A DNA stretch of 64,000 nucleotides, from positions 19,814-83,813 of the forward strand of contig CANQBP010000007.1 of NCBI GenBank assembly GCA_947589415.1. Direction: 5' to 3'. This document shows positions 1 to 8,082 of the stretch, piece after piece. Origin of the DNA: an uncultured Clostridia bacterium. GTDB taxonomy: Bacteria; Bacillota; Clostridia; Oscillospirales; Acutalibacteraceae. The notes under the pieces were generated by a model. That model ran no database searches. It worked only from the letters and a program-made list of their open reading frames with translations, and was not told where the DNA came from. Each line of letters begins with the position of its first letter. Positions within the stretch are counted from its first letter, which is position 1. The position numbers were made by a program, and so were the translations under genes.

Positions 1-547
1 TGACGAAAAGGCGGTTATAAACGCTATATCACCGCTGAAAGATGTTGATGCTTTTCATTCGGTGAATGTAGGAAAGATAATGATAGGTAATTATGATTTC
101 CTTCCCTGCACACCTGCGGGAGTTATGGAAATGATACACACAGAGGGAATAGATGTAAGCGGAAAAAATTGTGTTGTAATCGGCAGAAGCAATATAGTAG
201 GCAAGCCTATGGCAATGCTTTTGCTGCATGAAAACGGTACGGTAACAATATGTCACAGCAAGACGAAAAACCTCAAGGAGATTTGTTCAAAAGCCGATAT
301 ATTGGTTGCCGCAGTAGGCAGACCTAAGTTTGTTACGGCGGATATGGTAAAGGAGGGTGCGGTTGTTCTTGATGTCGGCATAAACAGGGACGAAAACGGT
401 AAACTTTGCGGAGATGTCGATTTTGCCGCAGTTGAGCCAAAGGCATCATATATCACACCCGTCCCCGGCGGTGTAGGCCCCATGACAGTTGCTATGCTTA
501 TGAAAAATACTCTGAAAGCAGCTAAGGTGCAAAATGACGAGGATTGA
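1..547 (+). CDS. folD: FolD bifunctional methylenetetrahydrofolate dehydrogenase/cyclohydrolase, 5'-truncated
   Basis: The reading frame is open from position 2 and ends with TGA at 545-547, so only the C-terminal part of the usual ~280-residue protein is present. FolD is cytosolic; it oxidises 5,10-methylene-THF to methenyl-THF with NADP and hydrolyses it to 10-formyl-THF, supplying one-carbon units. Visible family signatures are the [10 protein letters not shown] segment, the dinucleotide-binding stretch [14 protein letters not shown], and the C-terminal [14 protein letters not shown] motif. The next gene follows after 11 bases, so the two may be co-transcribed, although their functions are unrelated. 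The real start lies upstream of the window. Confidence 0.95.
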   Translation, partial: DEKAVINAISPLKDVDAFHSVNVGKIMIGNYDFLPCTPAGVMEMIHTEGIDVSGKNCVVIGRSNIVGKPMAMLLLHENGTVTICHSKTKNLKEICSKADILVAAVGRPKFVTADMVKEGAVVLDVGINRDENGKLCGDVDFAAVEPKASYITPVPGGVGPMTVAMLMKNTLKAAKVQNDED

Positions 548-558
548 CGTGATGCATT

Positions 559-1359
559 ATGTTTGAAATGAATAATGTCCCGCAAAAGCTCAAAGAGATA
601 TTACACAATAAAAAATATAATGTAGATAGTGTGGGAATGTCCGATTCAAATGTATTGTTGTTTGATGATATGGTTCTTAAAATACAAAAGCAAAGTTATG
701 AATCGGCTAATGAATATAAGGCAATGCAATGGCTTGACGGCAAAATTCCTGTTCCGAGGTGTCTTTACCATGAAACATACGACGGTATGTCGTATCTGCT
801 CATGTCGAGGATAAATGGTGAAATGCTCTGTTCCGACAGATGTATGAAAGACCCTGAAATGTTAGTGTCACTTCTGTCGGGCGGATTAAAAAAATTACAG
901 GGCATAGATATTTCCGATTGTCCGTGTATCAATACGCTTGATGTAAAGCTGAAAGCGGCACGATATAATGTTGAAAATAATCTTGTTGATATGAATGATG
1001 TTCAGCCGGGGACTTTTGGAAAGGACGGATTTAAAGATCAGTTTGATCTTTTGGAATGGCTGGAGAAAAACAGACCCGCGGAGGACTTAGTGTTTACGCA
1101 CGGTGACTGCGGTTTGCCCAATGTGCTTATGTCGAACGGTGTTATAAGCGGATTTATAGATTTAGGGAGAGCGGGAATTGCCGATAGGTGGCAGGATATT
1201 TCTATATGTTACAGAAGCCTTAGGGATAATTTCAGCGGCAGATATAACGGAGGTATTTCTTATAAAGGGTATGACTCCGATATGTTGTTTAAAAATCTCG
1301 GAATTAAACCGAATTTTGAAAAATTAAGATACTATATTTTGCTTGACGAGTTGTTCTAA
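559..1359 (+). CDS. Aminoglycoside 3'-phosphotransferase-like kinase (APH family)
   Basis: A 266-residue protein of the length expected for APH(3') enzymes, which phosphorylate the 3'-hydroxyl of kanamycin/neomycin-type aminoglycosides with ATP. The Brenner-type loop HGDCGLPN gives the catalytic Asp (about residue 183) and Asn (about 188). It is followed by GFIDLGRAGIADRWQDI, where the Asp of DLGR (about 201) would bind magnesium. A lysine in MVLKIQK (about 41) fits the ATP-contacting lysine. The C-terminus ends ILLDELF, as in classical APH(3') proteins. Family membership is clear, but whether it confers resistance or phosphorylates a cellular metabolite cannot be told from sequence. No mobile element is visible next to it. 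Start is the ATG 11 bases after folD. Confidence 0.88.
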   Translation: MFEMNNVPQKLKEILHNKKYNVDSVGMSDSNVLLFDDMVLKIQKQSYESANEYKAMQWLDGKIPVPRCLYHETYDGMSYLLMSRINGEMLCSDRCMKDPEMLVSLLSGGLKKLQGIDISDCPCINTLDVKLKAARYNVENNLVDMNDVQPGTFGKDGFKDQFDLLEWLEKNRPAEDLVFTHGDCGLPNVLMSNGVISGFIDLGRAGIADRWQDISICYRSLRDNFSGRYNGGISYKGYDSDMLFKNLGIKPNFEKLRYYILLDELF

Positions 1360-1394
1360 ATATAAAATACTTACATGGAAAGGCAGGTTTAATT

Positions 1395-2597
1395 ATGAAA
1401 ATACCATTTTCACCGCCTGATGTGGGGCAAGAGGAAATTGACGAGGTTGCGGCCGCCTTGAGAAGCGGTTGGATAACGACAGGGCCGCGCACAAAAAAGT
1501 TTGAAAAAATGATAACCGAATTTTGTATGAGTGAAAAAACCGCTTGTTTCGACTCATGTACCTCGGCACTCGAAATGACTCTGCGTGTTCTCGGCGTTGG
1601 GGAGGGTGATGAGGTAATTGTGCCTGCATATACCTATACTGCCTCGGCAAGCGTTATTTGTCATGTGGGGGCAACACCCGTTATGACAGACTGCGGGGAA
1701 AATTCCGTTCAAATGGATTATGACAGGCTTGCGGACTTGATTACGGAAAAAACTAAGGTTATAATACCCGTGGATATCGGCGGAGTTCCGTGTGATTATA
1801 ACAGAATATTTGATGCCGTTAATTCAAAACGCCCGATATTTCACGCAAATACGCCTCTTCAGGAGATTTTCGGGAGAGTAATAGTTCTTGCGGACGGCGC
1901 ACATTCTTTCGGCTCAAGGAGATATCAGCTTATGTCCGGTGCTATTGCCGATTTTACGGCATTTTCGTTTCATGCCGTAAAGAACCTTACGACTGCCGAG
2001 GGCGGTGCGGTTACATGGAAAAAACATGACGGACTTGACAGCGAAAAGCTGTATAAACAATTTATGTTGCTGTCGCTCCACGGTCAGTCGAAAGATGCGC
2101 TCACGAAGACGCAGCTTGGCGCATGGGAGTATGATATTGTCGGGCCGTATTACAAATGCAACATGACTGATATTACTGCCGCTATCGGTATTGCACAAAT
2201 GAAACGCTATTCCTCCATGCTGAAGCGCAGGAGGAAAATAATAGAATGTTACAACCGTGAACTTCAAAATATTGGAGTTTCTATGCTCAAACATTTTTCC
2301 GATAAGGATAAGATTTCATCAAACGGACATTTATATCTTGTTAAAATTATCGGAAAAGACGAAGAATACCGCAACAGGATAATTGAGATTATGGCAGGTT
2401 TCGGAGTTGCGACAAATGTACACTATAAACCGCTGCCTATGCATACGGCATATAAAAAACTCGGTTTTGATATAGCGGATTTTCCTAATGCTTATAATAT
2501 GTACAAAAATGAAATTACTCTGCCGCTTTACTCAAAACTTACAGATGAAGAAGTTTATTATATAACGGATTGTTTTAAAAAGGCTCTTAAAAATTGA
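1395..2597 (+). CDS. DegT/DnrJ/EryC1/StrS-family PLP-dependent aminotransferase
   Basis: A 400-residue sugar-aminotransferase-type protein. These enzymes use pyridoxal phosphate to convert nucleotide-linked keto-sugars to amino-sugars for surface glycans or secondary metabolites. The N-terminus carries the family pattern PFSPPDVGQEEIDEV and SGWITTGP. Later segments are VPAYTYTASA, the cofactor-binding LADGAHSFGS, and SFHAVKNLTTAEGGAV with the Schiff-base lysine at about residue 196. The C-terminal NVHYKPLPMHTAY is also typical. The substrate cannot be inferred because no nucleotide-sugar genes lie next to it; the neighbours are an APH-like kinase and a membrane protein. It starts 35 bases after the APH gene and may share its transcript. 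Confidence 0.9.
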   Translation: MKIPFSPPDVGQEEIDEVAAALRSGWITTGPRTKKFEKMITEFCMSEKTACFDSCTSALEMTLRVLGVGEGDEVIVPAYTYTASASVICHVGATPVMTDCGENSVQMDYDRLADLITEKTKVIIPVDIGGVPCDYNRIFDAVNSKRPIFHANTPLQEIFGRVIVLADGAHSFGSRRYQLMSGAIADFTAFSFHAVKNLTTAEGGAVTWKKHDGLDSEKLYKQFMLLSLHGQSKDALTKTQLGAWEYDIVGPYYKCNMTDITAAIGIAQMKRYSSMLKRRRKIIECYNRELQNIGVSMLKHFSDKDKISSNGHLYLVKIIGKDEEYRNRIIEIMAGFGVATNVHYKPLPMHTAYKKLGFDIADFPNAYNMYKNEITLPLYSKLTDEEVYYITDCFKKALKN

Positions 2598-2608
2598 GGT
2601 GAATTGAT

Positions 2609-3691
2609 ATGTCAAAAAGGGGATCTGCCATACTTCTTGTTATCGCTGCGATTGTGGTAACGGGAATTTTTGGCTATTTGCTTAATGATTTGATACATTT
2701 TAATTATATTAAAGAAACGGGAATAAAAACAAAGGCAACCGTAATAGCCGTAACAAGTACTGCCATACACAACAGGCACATATCAAAGTCGGGTATAGCG
2801 GTATATTATGATAAAGAAGGGTATGAGCATGAATATCATGGCTATATTGGAAGTTCCGGAACAGGAAAAGGGGATACGATAGATATAATCTACGATAAGG
2901 ACAACCCTGACGAGGTTATAAAGCAGGGTGATGAATTGTGGCTGCAAATATCTACGGTCGTTTCCGGAACGGTTTCTTTGGCAATGATTATATTTACCGT
3001 ATGGGCTATTACACATAGAATTGATAAGAAGCAGATAAGGTGTGTGCATCAAAACGTCACCAATGAGGAGCTTGCAAGAGTTGTAAGGGAGTATATGCCG
3101 CAGACGAGAGAAAAGTTTGCCAAAGAGAAAAAGAAAAATCGCAGGATAGATAAAGTCACGGCAGATGAGTATGTTGAGAATATGCTCCGTTCGGGTGACG
3201 GACTGGTAAATTTTTACAACAATTTCAAGAATATTACCGAAAACGGCAGCGTATATCTCGGAGCAATCATAAGACCGCTTGATAACAGTATTTTTAGTGA
3301 ATTAGGCGATAGTGCAAACGAAAGGTTTACAACGCCTGCGTATGTTGTTTACAGTACCGATGATTGGTTTACGGAGCATCCTGAAGAGCTTATCTCCATA
3401 TCTCAAGGTTTATGTGCATCTCTTTACGGGGGACAGTTTGACAATCCCGACGTACAGCTTATAAACGCAATTGCTTCAAATTCATTTCGTCCGTTTAATT
3501 TAGAGTATTGCGGAGCTCTTTCTCACGGCAGAAAAATCTATATTTCTACGGTTGTGTTAAGTAAATTTCAGCTTTGCAATCAAAAATTGTGTAACAGACT
3601 TATTTACATAGTGGCAAATCCCTCGGTAACGCCGTATGCGACGGTTCTGCCTGCATGGTACTGGTCAATGTGGGAATTGAGTGCCTTTTGA
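2609..3691 (+). CDS. DUF3592-like membrane protein with an unrecognised C-terminal domain
   Basis: A 360-residue protein with a membrane segment at about residues 7-27, an extracytoplasmic DUF3592-like beta region (about 40-110, including TVIAVTS and GDTIDIIYDKDNPDEV), and a second membrane segment (about 115-135). A roughly 220-residue, probably cytosolic domain follows that I do not recognise; it contains TVVLSKFQLCNQKLCNRLIY and ends in a Trp-rich tail. It begins 11 bases after the aminotransferase with a GAGGTG ribosome site, so it is probably the last gene of that transcript, and a strong terminator follows 10 bases after its stop. No function can be assigned. Confidence 0.7.
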   Translation: MSKRGSAILLVIAAIVVTGIFGYLLNDLIHFNYIKETGIKTKATVIAVTSTAIHNRHISKSGIAVYYDKEGYEHEYHGYIGSSGTGKGDTIDIIYDKDNPDEVIKQGDELWLQISTVVSGTVSLAMIIFTVWAITHRIDKKQIRCVHQNVTNEELARVVREYMPQTREKFAKEKKKNRRIDKVTADEYVENMLRSGDGLVNFYNNFKNITENGSVYLGAIIRPLDNSIFSELGDSANERFTTPAYVVYSTDDWFTEHPEELISISQGLCASLYGGQFDNPDVQLINAIASNSFRPFNLEYCGALSHGRKIYISTVVLSKFQLCNQKLCNRLIYIVANPSVTPYATVLPAWYWSMWELSAF

Positions 3692-3700
3692 AAAATAAAC

Positions 3701-3734
3701 GCCCCCTCGGACAGACTCCAAGGGGGCATTTTTT
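3701..3734. terminator. Bidirectional rho-independent terminator
   Basis: GCCCCCT (3701-3707) pairs with AGGGGGC (3721-3727), followed on the plus strand by a T-run at 3729-3734; the minus-strand side is also T-rich. It separates the folD-to-DUF3592 transcript from the convergent gene at 3770-4237. Confidence 0.9.
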
Positions 3735-3769
3735 GTTATTATTTATGGCACAAGTATCTGCCGTTTTAA

Positions 3770-4237
3770 TTAAACCCTCATAATAATATTGAGCATATCT
3801 TTAAGCTCTTTGAGGACATCAACCGTATTCGGACTTTTATATCCGTCTTTAGCGAGTACATCGATCTGCTCCTTGAGAGTCTGTATCATCTCTCTTCGAG
3901 GATCGTTCTGTTCCGCATATTTTGTCGGCAGAACTATATCGGGTGTATTTTCCGAATTAAAGCTGTTTAGCAGAACTAACAGACTTTCCGCTTGTGCTTC
4001 GGACATTTGTTCGACAGCTGCAATAAGAGCTTCTTTAGTGTCCATGTTTTTTCCTCCTTCTGCATTATCAACGGACGGAGGATTTCCGGTCAGACAAATC
4101 GTATGTGCATCGACGGAAATCGCCCGACCTTTTTTCAGCAGTCCCCTTGCCCTTTTGGGGTAGGTAGTACCAATATAATTTCCGTTAATGTCTTTGACAA
4201 TAATGTTTTTTGTTATGGGTGTCATCCCCTTTGTCAT
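3770..4237 (-). CDS. Small protein with RRXRR-like N-terminal module
   Basis: About 155 residues. The first ~45 residues read NIIVKDINGNYIG, YPKRARGLLKKGRA and HTICLTGNPP. This matches the pattern of the RRXRR module that opens IscB-type proteins (a short strand, a basic KRAR/LLxxGRA helix, then a hydrophobic strand). Here no nuclease follows: the rest is a helical segment of about 100 residues (EALIAAVEQMSEAQAESLLVLL) and a C-terminal helix. I recall similar stand-alone proteins in Clostridia but know no function. The frame is open back to a TTG at 4294, but that TTG is the -35 box of a consensus promoter. The start must therefore be ATG 4237 or ATG 4225. Neither has an ideal ribosome site (AAAGGGG abuts 4225). 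Confidence 0.65.
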   Translation of the reverse strand: MTKGMTPITKNIIVKDINGNYIGTTYPKRARGLLKKGRAISVDAHTICLTGNPPSVDNAEGGKNMDTKEALIAAVEQMSEAQAESLLVLLNSFNSENTPDIVLPTKYAEQNDPRREMIQTLKEQIDVLAKDGYKSPNTVDVLKELKDMLNIIMRV

Positions 4238-4265
4238 TGATCGTGCAGCAGTACTGCATGATTGG

Positions 4266-4294
4266 ATTATAACATCTTTAATTCCCCTTGTCAA
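4266..4294 (-). promoter_or_regulatory. Consensus sigma-A promoter for the RRXRR-like gene
   Basis: On the minus strand, TTGACA (4294-4289), a 17-base spacer and TATAAT (4271-4266) match the consensus perfectly. The predicted transcript starts near 4259, about 20 bases before ATG 4237. Confidence 0.85.
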
Positions 4295-4339
4295 TAATTG
4301 TCGGTTAAATTATCAATTATTTTTAAGTTAAATTAAAAA

Positions 4340-4368
4340 TTGAGTTGTAAATTGATACAAATTATGAT
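4340..4368 (+). promoter_or_regulatory. Candidate promoter upstream of the 4747-7939 operon
   Basis: TTGAGT (4340-4345), 17-base spacer, TATGAT (4363-4368). If used, it would give a leader of about 370 bases containing the 4543-4577 hairpin before the first gene. It is the best match in the 4295-4746 intergenic stretch, which otherwise holds no gene I can support. Confidence 0.4.
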
Positions 4369-4542
4369 AAAATTTATGCATATCGTATTTTTAGTTTATC
4401 AAATATATTGAACATTGGGGAAAGGTGCTTTATCCGTAATGCAGCCTCAATTTTTAAATTTTGCGTTTAAGATGTTATAAACTCACTTTCTGTTATGTTT
4501 CGCGTCCATTTACCGTTAAAACGGCCTGCCTAAAAAACAAGC

Positions 4543-4577
4543 CGATTTCCGACTATGTTATAAATAGTCGGAAATCG
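4543..4577. repeat. Perfect 14-bp inverted repeat (hairpin) in the leader of the three-gene operon
   Basis: CGATTTCCGACTAT (4543-4556) and ATAGTCGGAAATCG (4564-4577) pair perfectly around a 7-base loop. Read on the minus strand it is followed by a T-run (TTGTTTTTT), so it may be a minus-strand terminator. On the plus strand there is no T-run, and it would sit in the 5' leader of the 4747 operon. Confidence 0.7.
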
Positions 4578-4746
4578 ACTTTCGCTAGCAAGAGTCACCG
4601 CCGGAATAAGCAGCTACTTGTATATATCATGTTTTCCACCCCCTCTATGACTTATTATACATTAGAAAAAATGAAAAAACAAACAAAAATACAAAATAAT
4701 TTTGCATACGATTTGTGTTTTAATTGCACATGGGAGGCGGTTCTGT

Positions 4747-6048
4747 ATGCCATTTGATAGAGAGTTTTGTTTTTGTGATTTGTTAAAATATTTAGATGGT
4801 TATGAATATTTGCTTACGTCCAGTTTTAGAGAGCGTAACATTACAGATATGATTTCTAATGTTTTGGGTGATGAACTGTTTAACTATGCATTTCATTATG
4901 GTGAACCCAGATATATGTCTCCGATATTAGAAAGAAGGGAAAACAAGTCCATACGTAATCCGACATATCGTTTTGTCAGGTGTTTAGACGATGCAATTCG
5001 GAGGGGTTTCAATCAATTTGAAGAGCAAATCAGACGTATAGTTTCCGTCAAATATTACGGCAAATTGTCTTTTGAAAATATAGAAAAAACCGGAAGACTG
5101 TACAGGGCAAAGGAAATTATTGACTTTTTTTTAAATGATCAGGAAATATGTATTTTTGACAATCCCGGAAAAAGTGAGCTTGCACGGATGTGGATTAGCT
5201 GTTTAAATGACAGAAAAGAATATTCATTGTGTATATTATGGATACTGATTATTTCAATTTATCCTAAATCTTTAAAATGGCAAAAGTTTGAGAGGCTTAA
5301 TGATTATTGGCAGTATTGTATGGGTAATTTTGCCGTTTACGGGCAGAATACCGAACAAATTGAAAAAAACAACAATCCCGTAAATACACTTTCACTAAAA
5401 GGTTTGAGGGACTTTTTATCACTTATTGGGAACTCTCAATTGGGGGTAACAGACGAGGACATAAACAAAATTATTGTGGAAAGAAAACCGTTCTTTGACA
5501 GTATGCCCGGTTGTGTTTTTGAATTGGCGAAAACTAATAATAATTTTAAAAATGCGGTTATTGATGCAGTAAACAGCTTGCAGGACGATTTTTACTTTTG
5601 TTTGAAGATTTTGCTTTCCGTTTCAAAATGTGATACCGGGCATCAGGGAGTTAATTTTATACCCGTCCCCGAACTGAAAATAGATAATGTTCTGTTAGTT
5701 AAAATGCAGGGCGCAAATATCATTTTACCCGACGGCAATTCTTACGTGTTGAATTACGGTTATTTGCTCGTATTTGATTTTCTTCAAAAAATAACTGATG
5801 ATTTTACTTCTTTTGAGGAGCTTGCTTCGATATTTCCGAGCATGGATTTTTCTAAGCTCGGTTGTTTTAGTTACGATTATTATTCGGGCAATTGGAATAG
5901 TATTCTGAAGGTGTTTTTTATATCTGACAGATACAGAGATGTCCTTGACTCTAAACAGAAAGAGGCAGTATTATCACAAATCAGATTTCCTGATGTTATG
6001 GTGAAAGATATTTATATAAAATCAACGTGGAGGGTTATGGAAAAATGA
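4747..6048 (+). CDS. Unrecognised protein, first gene of a three-gene operon
   Basis: About 433 residues starting MPFDREFCF. ATG 4747 is chosen because GGGAGGCGG (4732-4740) lies six bases upstream; an ATG at 4702 lacks a ribosome site. I recognise no domain. Visible features are an N-terminal charged helical region, one short hydrophobic stretch (YSLCILWILIISIYP, about 160-175) that could be a buried helix or a single membrane segment, an Asn-rich linker, and a C-terminal mixed alpha/beta part. There are scattered cysteines but no metal-binding pattern. The stop TGA overlaps the next gene's ATG (ATGA at 6045-6048), implying translational coupling and probably fixed stoichiometry with the second protein. 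Base composition is visibly more AT-rich than in the flanking metabolic genes, consistent with acquisition by transfer. Confidence 0.75.
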   Translation: MPFDREFCFCDLLKYLDGYEYLLTSSFRERNITDMISNVLGDELFNYAFHYGEPRYMSPILERRENKSIRNPTYRFVRCLDDAIRRGFNQFEEQIRRIVSVKYYGKLSFENIEKTGRLYRAKEIIDFFLNDQEICIFDNPGKSELARMWISCLNDRKEYSLCILWILIISIYPKSLKWQKFERLNDYWQYCMGNFAVYGQNTEQIEKNNNPVNTLSLKGLRDFLSLIGNSQLGVTDEDINKIIVERKPFFDSMPGCVFELAKTNNNFKNAVIDAVNSLQDDFYFCLKILLSVSKCDTGHQGVNFIPVPELKIDNVLLVKMQGANIILPDGNSYVLNYGYLLVFDFLQKITDDFTSFEELASIFPSMDFSKLGCFSYDYYSGNWNSILKVFFISDRYRDVLDSKQKEAVLSQIRFPDVMVKDIYIKSTWRVMEK

Positions 6049-7280
6049 TTACAGATGTTTTTGACTCTGTCAAATTTTCGGAAATTGAAAACGATTATGA
6101 TACAATTAGAATAAATAAAATTCATGCAACCGCAGCGCTTTATGAGGCACTGATATTCTGCCCCGAAGGTGTTCTTATGCTGTCAGCACCGCAGTTTTTT
6201 GACGGATTGGCGGCAGTGGATAAAAAGTGGAGAAGTGTTATATTTGACCTGATTAAAAAGGGATTTGTGAAAATTGCTCTATACAATACACCAAACGGAA
6301 ACGGCGGAATACATAATATAAAAGAATATCTTTCAAAATTTGTAGCCCCGAAGAAATTCATTTATTCTTCAAGACCTCACCTTTCTAAGATGCTCGCCGA
6401 AGGGGACAGGTTTATTGAGGAGCACACTAAGGCGGTATGGGATCATATACTGAACCGTTCTCCCAAGCCGTCGCTCGGAACAGATCCGATTTCGGAAGAA
6501 TTGAAAGATTTGATTTCATTTTTTGATGAGTTTTTTAATTGTGTCGGTAATGACAGCGACATTTATTCCATACAAAATTCTCAATATGTTTCGTATAAAG
6601 ACTATATAAACAACTCGTTTTGTGATGCGGAAAAAATTTCGGATTTTAATCCGTATGTGCTGTTTAACCTGTTTGCGGTCAAGAGGAGAGATGAATTTCT
6701 GTATAGTTTGAACAATTGTGCCAACAGAACCGAATTAAATGATTTTCTTGACGAAAATCCTTTTAATATAGATAGTGAAACAATAAGGGATATAAAACGG
6801 ATATATGAGGTACTGTATAATAAATTTTCATTGATAACTTTTAACAATTCTAAAATTCATGTGCCTGTCATTGAGGGAGAAGATCGGAGGAGATACTTAA
6901 ATATGTTGGTTTCTGCCTCTAATGTTAATCACCCTAATAAATATAAGTATGAAAATACCGAATTGATCCGAAAGGCAACCCGCAATATTACGGCACTTTC
7001 GTTAGATGATGTCATAGGTATGCATAATGAAATAAAGGAACTTAAAGATTTGGAGCGTATACCATGGAATGATGCGCTGAATAAATACAAGGATAACTTG
7101 CGGCGTACTTCCGAACTTGAATTTGATGACAATTTCTATACTATGGTTGTGTCAGACAGCAGTAAAAATTCAAAGTATCTTTTTACGTCCGTTGATGTTG
7201 AAAATGCGCTTGATGCTGCCATAAAAAATGTATTTTTGGATAACATTGATAATTTACTTCAGGAGGATTCGTATATATGA
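6045..7280 (+). CDS. Unrecognised protein, second gene of the three-gene operon
   Basis: About 411 residues starting MITDVFDSVKF. ATG 6045 overlaps the upstream stop by four bases and has GGAGGG at 6029-6034; a GTG at 6027 is also in frame but less likely. No signal peptide or membrane segment is evident, so the product should be cytosolic. The N-terminal ~120 residues alternate short hydrophobic strands and helices (ALYEALIFCPEGVLMLSAP, IFDLIKKGFVKIALYN), suggesting an alpha/beta fold. The rest is largely helical and charged. I cannot assign a family or catalytic residues. Its stop overlaps the start of the Nudix gene by four bases (7277-7280), so all three genes are translationally coupled. 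Confidence 0.75.
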   Translation: MITDVFDSVKFSEIENDYDTIRINKIHATAALYEALIFCPEGVLMLSAPQFFDGLAAVDKKWRSVIFDLIKKGFVKIALYNTPNGNGGIHNIKEYLSKFVAPKKFIYSSRPHLSKMLAEGDRFIEEHTKAVWDHILNRSPKPSLGTDPISEELKDLISFFDEFFNCVGNDSDIYSIQNSQYVSYKDYINNSFCDAEKISDFNPYVLFNLFAVKRRDEFLYSLNNCANRTELNDFLDENPFNIDSETIRDIKRIYEVLYNKFSLITFNNSKIHVPVIEGEDRRRYLNMLVSASNVNHPNKYKYENTELIRKATRNITALSLDDVIGMHNEIKELKDLERIPWNDALNKYKDNLRRTSELEFDDNFYTMVVSDSSKNSKYLFTSVDVENALDAAIKNVFLDNIDNLLQEDSYI

Positions 7281-7939
7281 CAAAAGAGTTAAAACGTTAT
7301 TATGAGCTTATGGAAGAACGACCGCAGGAATTTTTGAAATCGGAAATTATTGATATAATTACAGATGAAACAACGATTGAGGAATTTTGCCGTAAAAATA
7401 ATGTTAAAACCGGTGTTGTTTATGAAAGCAAATACCACATAATGGTGGTTGACGTTGTAAAGGATAAAAACGGCAGAATGTTTACGTATGAACGCATTTT
7501 GAATACCGTTCCGGGCGGAAGTGTTGTGATAACAATACATAATGATAAGTTTGTTCTGCTTGAACAGTTCCGTCATGCCATGAGATGCCGACAGTACGCT
7601 TTTCCGAGAGGTTTCAAAGAATTGAAAATAAGCAATATTGAAAATGCGAAAAAAGAATTAAATGAGGAGATCAAGGTCAACAACTCGGATAATGTTTCGT
7701 ACCGATTTATAGGAAATATTATTGCAGACAGCGGTTTGTGCGGAAACGTGGCAGATGTTTATCTTTGCACGATCACTGATGATGAGGACATAAGTGCAAG
7801 GGCAACGGAAGGAATTGTAGGAACGAAAGAAGTGACTCAAGACGGGCTTAATGATATGATAAGGAACGGAAGTATTGATGACGGATTTTCTTTGGCTGCG
7901 TATTCCTTATTCTGCGCAAAAACCGAGAAACAATCTTAA
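7277..7939 (+). CDS. Divergent Nudix hydrolase, third gene of the operon
   Basis: A 220-residue protein with a Nudix fold of the ADP-ribose pyrophosphatase type: an N-terminal helical extension, strands such as GSVVITIHNDKFVLLEQFRH, then PRGF leading into the Nudix box (about residues 112-134), and a C-terminal helix. Nudix enzymes cleave nucleoside diphosphates linked to another moiety using magnesium held by box glutamates. Here KELNEE keeps the metal-binding Glu positions (about 127, 130, 131). The upstream box Glu is replaced by Ile, the Arg by Lys and the late Gly by Lys. It may be catalytically altered or bind rather than cleave a nucleotide. ATGA overlap with the preceding gene and a terminator shortly after its stop define the operon's end. 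Confidence 0.82.
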   Translation: MTKELKRYYELMEERPQEFLKSEIIDIITDETTIEEFCRKNNVKTGVVYESKYHIMVVDVVKDKNGRMFTYERILNTVPGGSVVITIHNDKFVLLEQFRHAMRCRQYAFPRGFKELKISNIENAKKELNEEIKVNNSDNVSYRFIGNIIADSGLCGNVADVYLCTITDDEDISARATEGIVGTKEVTQDGLNDMIRNGSIDDGFSLAAYSLFCAKTEKQS

Positions 7940-7951
7940 ATAAACAAAAAA

Positions 7952-7992
7952 AACGCTTGAAATACCCGAATGTAAGGTTTTCAAGCGTTTTT
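7952..7992. terminator. Bidirectional terminator between the Nudix operon and the exporter operon
   Basis: AACGCTTGAAA (7952-7962) pairs with TTTCAAGCGTT (7979-7989). T-runs follow on both strands (plus after 7988; minus across the A-run at 7945-7953), so it can serve both convergent operons. Confidence 0.9.
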
Positions 7993-8082
7993 CTGTCAAA
8001 TGGGGCATAGAGTCTTTTTATAATGCGACGGACAATATCAAGGAATTAAGCGTTTTACAATGAACAAACCATGTTACGCTTT

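Noticed and set aside
559..2597. Considered an aminoglycoside-type biosynthetic or resistance island (APH plus DegT aminotransferase)
   Set aside because: No further amino-sugar, glycosyltransferase or mobile-element genes are present, and composition resembles the neighbours.
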